Source: Candidatus Nitrosocosmicus sp. (GTDB lineage: Archaea; Thermoproteota; Nitrososphaeria; Nitrososphaerales; Nitrososphaeraceae). From it: a DNA stretch of 62,617 bases. Both the position numbers and the translations under genes were made by a program. The notes under the pieces were generated by a model that was given only the letters and a program-made list of their open reading frames with translations, ran no database searches and was not told the origin of the DNA. Where the stretch lies: positions 1 through 62,617 of the forward strand of contig JAICXY010000006.1 of assembly GCA_025934495.1 (NCBI GenBank). The letters are read 5' to 3'. Of the stretch, positions 56,155 to 62,617 are shown piece by piece. Within the stretch, counting starts at the first letter, position 1. Each line of letters starts with the position of its first letter.

Positions 56155-56412
56155 TCAAATAGGATAACAAAACAAAATATATTCTGAAAATACATTTTTC
56201 TTTTTTTCCTTTCATATTTCATATGTTAGTACAATAAAAACTTTCTAACAATCCAAAAATAATGAAAAGTAGAGATAACAAATAATAACAAAAACCCTTT
56301 TTATTTTAAGAGTAAATATTCTGAAAATAAATATGATACAGGTGTCTGAATTAGTTTCAAATAGATCCTCAAATATGTCTTGATATTTTTAAATTATGCT
56401 ATCCTCATTTGC
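56155..56412. terminator. T-rich spacer between convergent genes
   Basis: TTTTTCTTTTTTTCCTTTC at 56195 is a likely termination tract for the secreted-protein gene. Nothing else is recognised. Confidence 0.4.
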
Positions 56413-57522
56413 CTATTTTGCTTCACGAATTACTTGTGGAGAAGTAGCTTTAAACATGGCATAGACATAATCACCTTTTTTAATTCCTAGATGAATTCTA
56501 GATTCATTTGTGATTTTGGATACAAGATGAATATAATCTATCCTAAGATGTATATCTATAACTCCTAATGCTGTATCACTATTACTAGTAATATTTACCA
56601 CTTTTGCCTTTATAATATTACGTGCACTTGTTTTTACCATCTCCATCGAAAGAATTACATCTTCGGGTCTAATTAAAACTCCAATGTTTGAACCAATACT
56701 ATGGTTTCCTAATAGTTCTATTCCATAAGATCCGATTCTAATAGTAGTAATACCATTTTTTGACCCCACCACATTTCCCTCTATGTAATTGTATCCTCCA
56801 TGAAGAATCTCTGATAAAAAAGGCGATAAATTATTATTAGAATATGACAATAATGATCTTAGTCCATCTGTAATTTCTATACGCCCGTTTCTTAATATGG
56901 CTACAGAGTCAGCAAGTGCATAAACATCATCTTCAAAATGCGTTACATATACACAAGGTATTTTTTGCTTTTTAAGTACATTTCGAATTTCTACCCTTAA
57001 ATTTCTTTTGGTAGGATCATCAAGATTTGAAAGAGGTTCATCCATCAGCATTATCTTGGGTTCAACTATAAGTGTTCTTGCCAAAGATATCTTTTGCATT
57101 TCACCTCCACTAAGTCCTTGAATACGTCTATTAATAAGATGTGATATTCCCATATTTTCAACAAGGTTTTTAATTTGATAATCTTTATTTTTTTTGTCTT
57201 TTTTTTTAAGACCAAAAGTAATATTTTGATACACATTCAAATAAGGAAATAGATTAGGCTTTTGGAAAGAGTATCCGATATTTCTGGATTCCACGGGTTG
57301 GTGAGTTATATCTATTCCATCTAGAACTATACAACCACTATCTGGCTTGATCAATCCAGCAATAAGGTTAAGAATTGTGGTTTTGCCATTTCCTGTTGGA
57401 CCTATCATTACCAAAATGTTATCGTCGGCTATTTTCAAATTCAGAGGACCGATTGTGAATCCAGGAAATTTTTTAGTAATATTAACAAGTTCTAATACCA
57501 CGGGTAAATCAGGACCACCCAA
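56413..57522 (-). CDS. wtpC: Molybdate/tungstate-type ABC transporter ATPase
   Basis: A 369-residue ATP-binding subunit. Walker A GPTGNGKTT is at 41-49, the Q-loop at SFQKPNLFPYLNV, the signature LSGGEMQK near 140 and Walker B IMLMDEPLSNLD, all intact. The C-terminal third holds a TOBE-type module (VVGSKNGITTIRIGS, VLIRPEDVIL, KAKVVNIT), as in WtpC/ModC/TupC proteins. It overlaps the permease gene by 14 bp, so the two are one operon. Substrate assignment (tungstate or molybdate) comes from the pairing and TOBE type, not from a binding-site residue. The gene symbol is tentative. Confidence 0.82.
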   Translation of the reverse strand: MGGPDLPVVLELVNITKKFPGFTIGPLNLKIADDNILVMIGPTGNGKTTILNLIAGLIKPDSGCIVLDGIDITHQPVESRNIGYSFQKPNLFPYLNVYQNITFGLKKKDKKNKDYQIKNLVENMGISHLINRRIQGLSGGEMQKISLARTLIVEPKIMLMDEPLSNLDDPTKRNLRVEIRNVLKKQKIPCVYVTHFEDDVYALADSVAILRNGRIEITDGLRSLLSYSNNNLSPFLSEILHGGYNYIEGNVVGSKNGITTIRIGSYGIELLGNHSIGSNIGVLIRPEDVILSMEMVKTSARNIIKAKVVNITSNSDTALGVIDIHLRIDYIHLVSKITNESRIHLGIKKGDYVYAMFKATSPQVIREAK

Positions 57523-58306
57523 TCTTAATACCGCCTTGGTCTTTTTTCTTTATGGTGGATACTACAACTAATGCAATGATGGACAGCATTATCACTGCTA
57601 TTATATCAGGCATTGCTTGTCGCAGCCCACCAATTGCGTTATCTTCGAAAATCTGAATTGAAACTGTGTGTGGATTATATGACATCATCATTGTTGCTCC
57701 TAGCTCCCCTATCGCTCTAACCCACGTTAATAGTATGCCTATTATCAGCCCAGTTTTAGCTAATGGAAGTGTCACATGGATAAAAGTCTCGATCTCGCTT
57801 TTACCTAAAACCCGTGCCACCATCTCATACGATTCATCTACTGATTCAAATGATGCTTGACTTGTAAGAATCATAAATGGTGAAGATATATAGGTTTGGG
57901 CAATTATTATTCCAGTTAGAGATTGAGTAAATTCTATAGATGGAAAACTTGATCCTAAAGGCGAGGATGGGCCAAATACTCCTAATAAAAGAGCACCACT
58001 TGCAAGTGGAGGAAGAACCAAGGGAAAAATAACTATAATCTTTAGAATCGATTTACCTCGAAAAGTATATCTGGCTAAACAATAGGCAAGTGGTATTCCA
58101 AAGAAAACTAGAAGCAGTGTAGATATTGTTGAAGAAATTAAACTCAAAATGAAAGCGTTACTTAATTGAGGTCTTGTTAATGACTCAATCATTGTTGAAG
58201 AGTCTACAAAGGTAAAGATACTGATAAATGGATAAGCAATATATGCTATTACTGACCCTGACAAAATCAGTATTATAATATTAAATCGTTGAATCTTGAT
58301 ATCCAT
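57509..58306 (-). CDS. wtpB: Molybdate/tungstate-type ABC transporter permease
   Basis: A 265-residue permease with six membrane segments. The binding-protein-dependent transport signature region is ESYEMVARVLGKSEIETFIHVTLPLAKTGLIIGILLTWVRAIGELGATMMM (EAA loop near 160-200). The N-terminal FILSLISSTISTLLLVFFGIPLAYCLAR is also typical of the WtpB/ModB group. ATG start. The expected binding protein just upstream (to about 58.5 kb) exists only as a relic, so uptake would need an unlinked binding protein. Confidence 0.85.
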   Translation of the reverse strand: MDIKIQRFNIIILILSGSVIAYIAYPFISIFTFVDSSTMIESLTRPQLSNAFILSLISSTISTLLLVFFGIPLAYCLARYTFRGKSILKIIVIFPLVLPPLASGALLLGVFGPSSPLGSSFPSIEFTQSLTGIIIAQTYISSPFMILTSQASFESVDESYEMVARVLGKSEIETFIHVTLPLAKTGLIIGILLTWVRAIGELGATMMMSYNPHTVSIQIFEDNAIGGLRQAMPDIIAVIMLSIIALVVVSTIKKKDQGGIKIGWS

Positions 58307-58380
58307 AGAGTTATCAACAAATAATGGTTTCTACCCACTTGTTAATATTATCTTGGAAAAATTATTTTGAACATAGAAAT

Positions 58381-58500
58381 TTAAACAGGATCTCCTTCAA
58401 CTATAGGTTTGAGTTTAATCCTTCACTTTCTAGAAGTTTTTCATTATCGGATAGAAGATGGTTGGAATTATAGAGATTGGAGAACATGGTATAATGATTA
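58381..58500 (-). pseudogene. C-terminal scrap of a substrate-binding protein
   Basis: The reverse strand reads NHLLSDNEKLLESEGLNS and, after one shift, KPIVEGDPV then stop at 58381. This resembles the last 25-30 residues of WtpA/ModA/TupA-type binding proteins (F-LLS--G--LLE-EG---IKPIVEGD). No further part is found upstream. It sits where the binding-protein gene of the transporter would be. Confidence 0.55.
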
Positions 58501-58836
58501 CATATATTTATGAATTTTCACAAATTTTGTTAATGTGCAGGCATTAAGCCAATTAGAGAATGGGATTAAAATACTTATAGGATATCATATTGAAAATATG
58601 TGATTTATCATGGTATTTTATAATCTTTACCAAATCCAATATTGTATTATACATTGCACCTTTTTTTCTTTATTTTATAGTTTTTGTTAATATTTGAAAT
58701 GTTCTAATAATTCAAATTCCATTTGATTGGAGCTAATATGGATATATGATAATTTTGATTATCCTTTATAATATATCAATCATATTTGCCGTACCAAGCA
58801 ATATGACTTTGTGACCACAATTTGTATTTATAAACT
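58501..58836. other. Spacer, nothing recognised
   Basis: About 335 bp; might once have held the binding-protein gene body, but no homologous block can be read. Confidence 0.4.
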
Positions 58837-58971
58837 GCTTTTTGCATGATTATATTATCGTTCTTTGTTAACGTTTTGTCGGTAGTATTATGACGGAAAC
58901 AGTGAAAATTGTAATAATGTGTCCCTAAATGGAGTATATCTTTAACTGTTTTTCGAATTATGCAACAAAGC
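58837..58971. repeat. MITE-like element, family 1, copy b
   Basis: 135 bp, same family as 53101-53235 in opposite orientation, ending in AATTATGCAACAAAGC. The inverted repeats extend beyond the element: TTTATAAACTGC on the left (58827) and GCAGTTTATAAA on the right (58970-58981) are perfect complements, giving termini of about 16 bp. Confidence 0.75.
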
Positions 58972-59099
58972 AGTTTATAAATCAGTCTAAAACAATATAA
59001 TCTTGAGTTAGGGCCTCAACTTAAGAATGTAAATTATAAGATAATAGAAAGCTGGTATCAGGTCTTTAAATGTGATTCTTGCATGGCATAATCTAACTT

Positions 59100-59960
59100 T
59101 GTTTTAATCAAAAATATATTTAGGTTTACGAATATTTGCATATGTATCACTAACTGTGAATTTAAGTGTACTCCCTTTTGTAACAGGATTTGACGTATTT
59201 CATGTAGGAAGTTCCAGACCATTGAGGCGTCCTACTGCTAATCCAGATTTTTGTGCATCAAGTCCATACATATGCTAAAAGTTTATCAAAAGAGGACATA
59301 TTTGATTTTATGGTTAGAATGTGAAAGTAATCCCGAACCAAAAGTGGAATGATCAAATTTTGAACTGAGTTCTCTTGTAATGATAATATTAGAAAAGACC
59401 TATGTAAAGTTGGCCAAATGTATAGTTTTTGGAACAATTCATAAAATTTATTCGGAATGAAATTGTATTCTAGATCGAATGATTATCTTTGGCATCAATA
59501 GAAGTACAATAGTTGCTTTGCAATTTAGGTAATTCCGAACATGAGTAGATAAATCTCCGGTGGTGATCTTATATTCCTTATTGAGGTATTGTGATATTAG
59601 ATTGGAAATACTTTAAACAGTATCACCTAATTTGACAATGGCTTGGTTTACCATATCTGTCAAAAGAATTGTAGTAAATACCTTGGTAGTAGAACCAAAA
59701 GCAAAAATTATGTTTGGGTCTATCATCGTTTTATTTTTAGTAAACATTTTACCATGGCCATAGAACTGATACTCATTCGAATAAACAAGACCTACCGCAA
59801 TTTCAGCATTAGTTTTATTTTTATCTACGCGATAATTTATCAGTGCTTTTATCCGATAGATTATTAAAATTAAATTCTCTCAATTGGTTTCGTTCTATTA
59901 TATTCACTGCAATTCTACCTATTCTATCTTTTTTTTGGATTTTGTTGAAAGGGAAATTTT
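59100..59960 (-). pseudogene. Class-C beta-lactamase-like serine hydrolase, decayed
   Basis: An uninterrupted reverse-strand block reads NAEIAVGLVYSNEYQFYGHG and, a few residues on, IIFAFGSTTKVFTTILLTDM (59640-59810). It contains the SxxK motif STTK. It continues through shifts to AIVKLGDTV, ISNLISQYLNKEYKITTGDLSTH (the usual 'T-DL--HTSG' region), and a diverged C-terminal part near 59.2-59.3 kb. Stops and shifts show it is dead. Intact relatives hydrolyse esters or peptides. Confidence 0.65.
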
Positions 59961-60252
59961 TTTCTTTAAAGCATATTCATTCAGTTATCATCATGAAACT
60001 ATAATCAATCATATTAAACTCCAACGAGCTTTGATTACTGGATACAACAAAAAATAAATAGAATAGATTTTGGTATAAAGTAAAAAGATTTGCCTATTTT
60101 GAATCGGTTAATGATTTGTACAATAAATATATATATTTAAATCGAATGAAATTATAAAATACAAAACAAGCAAAAACGGGCAAGAATTCGAAAGAACCGG
60201 TCATAGTAAAATTATAGTATATAAATATCGATAAACTTTTTGATAAATGTTG
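59961..60252. other. Spacer, nothing recognised
   Basis: About 290 bp of AT-rich DNA downstream of the glcD-like gene. Confidence 0.4.
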
Positions 60253-61755
60253 TTAAACTCTGGAATTAAGCAAAATCTTCTTTCCAGGATTCATAAGAAA
60301 TGTGGGATCAAATATCTCTTTTACCCGTAGAAAAATCGAATAGATTTCGTTTCCATACATAGATGGAATATACTTTGATCTACCTAGTCCATCTCCATGT
60401 TCCCCTGTTATTGTTCCACCTATTCCTATTACTCTGTTGAAAATTTGCTGAGCAATGCGTTCTATTAAGTCAGTCTCCGACTTTGAATCTATATCAATCA
60501 ATGGTCTTGTATGCAAATTTCCATCCCCGACATGGCCATAAACAACATATTCTAATTTATTATCAATGTACGTTTGTAGAAGGTATTGAGTATATGCATG
60601 CAATAGATATGGATTAACCACGGTATCTTCTATCAAGCCAATTGGCTTTCTTGTACCATAGGTCAGTTTCATGATTTGATTTAATGCACCCTTGCGTGCT
60701 TCCCATATTTTTGTTATAGTAGATTCATCACTTGCACTTTCTATAATACTGCACTTGCCAGATAATCCATCTTTGCATAGATGTGTTTTTCTATCAATAT
60801 CCTCAATCCTGTCCCCTGCAAATTCAACAAATAGTAGACAACCAGAATTTTTGGTAAGTTGCTGAGGATTATCTCTCTCTCCAAGAGATATAATAGTGTG
60901 ATCAAGCATTTCTAGAGCAACAGGAGAATACTGTAAAATAAGTGGGACAGTATTAATAGCAGATAGCAGATTCTTAAATCCTAATAGCATTAAATGCCGG
61001 TGTAGTGGTATATCCAAGATTTTTAGCTTTGCTGAAGCTAGTATGCCTAAAGTGCCTTCTGATGCAGCAAATATTTTTTGAGGCGAAAATCCTTTATCAT
61101 TTATTACTGCATCAAGCCTATAACCACAAGAATTTTTGTTCACTTTTGGATAACGGCTTTGAATGATATGTATAAGAGGTGATAGTAATCTTAGCAAGGT
61201 CTTCATTTTGGGATCCTCAGATTTATTATTACCGCTGATTATGCCAGTAGTACCATCAGAGTAAACAATACAAATTTCTTGAAGAAAATCTATAGTACTG
61301 CCGTAACTAAGACAATGAGCCCCACTTGAATTATTTGCAATCATACCTCCAATTGTACAGTAATTGCTACTTGCAGGATCAGGAGGAAGAAATTTTCCTC
61401 TTTTTTTTAGTTCTCTATCTAAAATACCTTTAACTAAACCTGGTTGGACTTCGATATAATCATCTCCAATTTCAATTATCTTGTTCATATATTTGGTAAA
61501 ATCCATAACGACATTACTTGAAAGAGATTGTCCAAGCAGACCAGTTCCTGCGCCCCTTCCTGTTATAGGCATGTTCTTGGAGAAACAATATTTGCAAATT
61601 TTCTCTACATCATACTTATCAACTGGGCATACTACAACTGATGGTTTTATGATGTAATTACTTGCATCAACAGAATAGATTTCTCTACTCCAAGTATCAG
61701 AAAGAATTTCTCCCTTTGCAATACGTTTTAACTCATCATCAATTGGGATTTCCAT
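60253..61755 (-). CDS. glcD: FAD-linked oxidase, GlcD/D-lactate dehydrogenase type
   Basis: A 500-residue flavoprotein oxidising a 2-hydroxy acid (glycolate or D-lactate). The FAD-binding PCMH domain (about 35-215) has MPITGRGAGTGLLGQSL, VQPGLVKGILDREL, PPDPASSNYCTIGGMIANNSSG and the YSDGT strand. The C-terminal FAD-oxidase domain ends with VYGHVGDGNLHTRPL, GTITGEHGDGLGRSKY and FDPTFLMNPGKKI, all family hallmarks. No Fe-S domain and no GlcE/GlcF neighbour, so it may donate electrons directly to a quinone or cytochrome-like carrier. ATG start; TATA-like TATAAATAT about 30-40 bases upstream (61783-61793). Confidence 0.88.
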   Translation of the reverse strand: MEIPIDDELKRIAKGEILSDTWSREIYSVDASNYIIKPSVVVCPVDKYDVEKICKYCFSKNMPITGRGAGTGLLGQSLSSNVVMDFTKYMNKIIEIGDDYIEVQPGLVKGILDRELKKRGKFLPPDPASSNYCTIGGMIANNSSGAHCLSYGSTIDFLQEICIVYSDGTTGIISGNNKSEDPKMKTLLRLLSPLIHIIQSRYPKVNKNSCGYRLDAVINDKGFSPQKIFAASEGTLGILASAKLKILDIPLHRHLMLLGFKNLLSAINTVPLILQYSPVALEMLDHTIISLGERDNPQQLTKNSGCLLFVEFAGDRIEDIDRKTHLCKDGLSGKCSIIESASDESTITKIWEARKGALNQIMKLTYGTRKPIGLIEDTVVNPYLLHAYTQYLLQTYIDNKLEYVVYGHVGDGNLHTRPLIDIDSKSETDLIERIAQQIFNRVIGIGGTITGEHGDGLGRSKYIPSMYGNEIYSIFLRVKEIFDPTFLMNPGKKILLNSRV

Positions 61756-62298
61756 TTTGGCAGTAATTATATTGATATAAACAAGTATAAATATAGATAG
61801 AATCTTTCAGTTATGTCCTTTTAATTGTATTTTCGAAAAGTTCTCTATCGCCTTCATTTTCACTATTTTTTTATTTTGCTTTGGTGTACTCAATTTATAA
61901 AATAGATGGTTTATGTATATTATGGTAAATAAGGTCATAGTTAATTTTAGCAATGCTGCTAATAGTTTTGAACTTTTAAAAATTACAAACGTATTCGGAT
62001 TCTACTTAACAGAATTTAATGGTGATTTTTGACATAATTAAGATTTATTTGGTTAATTTTATGCAATATTAACCAAAATATACAATTATAATTATTAATA
62101 ATTAACCATGAAAATTACAAAAAAATCAATAACCAATTTTGATCATGTATTCTATAGAGTTGTGTGTTATTTTATTTTATTTTATTTTATTATTCTGTAT
62201 GTTCGAAAGGTGATATATAATTTTGAAATCATAGTACATTTAAAAAAATTATAATTAATTATTATAAAAACAATCAAACATGCTATTCTTATATAATG
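61756..62298. other. Divergent intergenic region with ATTTT repeats
   Basis: About 540 bp holding the glcD promoter on the left and the kinase promoter on the right. A TTTTATTTTATTTTATTTTA simple repeat lies at 62170-62190. No gene seen. Confidence 0.5.
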
Positions 62299-62312
62299 TT
62301 TATAATTTATTA
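62298..62312 (+). promoter_or_regulatory. TATA-like box of the kinase gene
   Basis: GTTTATAATTTATTA lies about 20-25 bases before the ATG at 62325, the spacing expected for a leaderless archaeal gene. Confidence 0.5.
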
Positions 62313-62324
62313 TATTATTTAACG

Positions 62325-62617
62325 ATGACCGATATTGCTATTGAAGATGGTAGAACACGGATTCTATATGGTGCTGAAAATGCTTTATCATACGGGTCAA
62401 AATTTATGCAAAATGTAAAAAAGAAAATGGATATTACATTTGACCATAGAGCTCCTTCAATAGTAATCAAAATTCCCCAGTATTACAATGGTTATAAAAA
62501 TATTTTAAAAAGGGGTGGAAAAATTAGATGTATAACAGAGATTACTAAAGATAATATTCAATATTGCAAGGATCTATTAAATATAGTTAGTGAATTAAGA
62601 CATCTAGACGGTCTCAA
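62325..62617 (+). CDS. Probable sensor histidine kinase, N-terminal part
   Basis: Runs off the end of the window; 97 codons are present. The product begins MTDIAIEDGRTRILYGAENALSY and contains FMQNVKKKMDITFD, APSIVIKI, KRGGKIRCITEITKDNIQYCKDL and VSELRHLDGL. In soil ammonia-oxidising archaea this N-terminal module ('TRILYG-EN', 'G--IR-ITEIT-DN--YCK-L') is found in a large family of signal-transduction proteins with a later PAS and histidine-kinase domain. The kinase part is not visible here, so that role is inferred. ATG start. Confidence 0.7.
   Translation, partial: MTDIAIEDGRTRILYGAENALSYGSKFMQNVKKKMDITFDHRAPSIVIKIPQYYNGYKNILKRGGKIRCITEITKDNIQYCKDLLNIVSELRHLDGL

Noticed and set aside
59643-59867. 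74-residue plus-strand frame
   Set aside because: It is antisense to the clearly readable STTK block of the beta-lactamase-like pseudogene.

Overview
This AT-rich window comes from an ammonia-oxidising archaeon (Nitrososphaerota, formerly Thaumarchaeota). The evidence is an archaeal/eukaryotic-type information machinery (aRF1, TFB, RpoK, eS24, eS25, eS27, SRP54/SRP19, Gar1, Pus10, aCPSF1), an ESCRT-III/CdvB cell-division protein, an F420-type luciferase-like oxidoreductase, frequent TTG/GTG starts with little leader, and AT-rich promoters. The accessory content (patatin, PQQ-type sugar dehydrogenase relic, many small secreted proteins, many decayed IS5/IS6/IS4-like elements) recalls terrestrial Nitrososphaerales, perhaps Nitrosocosmicus-like. 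The genus is an inference only.

Region 1 (1-1.3 kb) is a gene-free edge holding two transposase relics and an ATG/CAT microsatellite. Region 2 (1.3-33.7 kb) is a dense, intact housekeeping block: aRF1, phosphoglycerate mutase, an MBL-fold RNA-processing protein, an F420-type reductase, a tandem SDR protein, diphthamide synthase Dph6, SRP54, Pus10, an HExxH protein, eS27, eS24, a HAD phosphatase, ArgS, a DUF106 membrane insertase-like protein, a TPR protein, PurN, TauE, UPF0147, a 47-aa zinc-finger-like protein, aCPSF1, SRP19, PurS, tRNA-Thr(UGU), Gar1, TFB, eS25, a cyclophilin-like protein, RpoK, glycerate kinase, DUF2203, TrpE-like, threonine synthase, an asparagine-synthase-like PP-loop protein, CdvB and two hypothetical proteins.

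Region 3 (33.7-55.8 kb) is a graveyard of mobile elements. At least four transposase families are present, all decayed: IS5-like, DDE_4-type, IS6-like and IS4-like. One IS6-like element sits inside an IS5-like one with an 8-bp target duplication, and two MITE-like families share terminal repeats with the IS5-type elements. Scattered among them are intact secreted or hydrolytic genes: a papain-like protease, a PsbP-like protein, a repeat-bearing surface protein, a Nal1/trypsin-like protease, a patatin, and two paralogous secreted proteins (one very His-rich) with a duplicated promoter. Dead genes here include a frameshifted chagasin-type cysteine-protease inhibitor next to the papain-like protease and the C-terminal half of a PQQ-type sugar dehydrogenase.

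Region 4 (55.8-62.6 kb) holds a molybdate/tungstate-type ABC ATPase and permease whose binding-protein gene survives only as a C-terminal scrap, a second MITE copy, a class-C beta-lactamase-like pseudogene, a GlcD-type FAD oxidase, and the first 97 codons of a probable histidine kinase running off the end.

Overall the window shows an abrupt change from conserved core genome to an extracytoplasmic/accessory zone worn down by repeated transposition. Decay is heavy: no transposase reading frame in the window looks intact.
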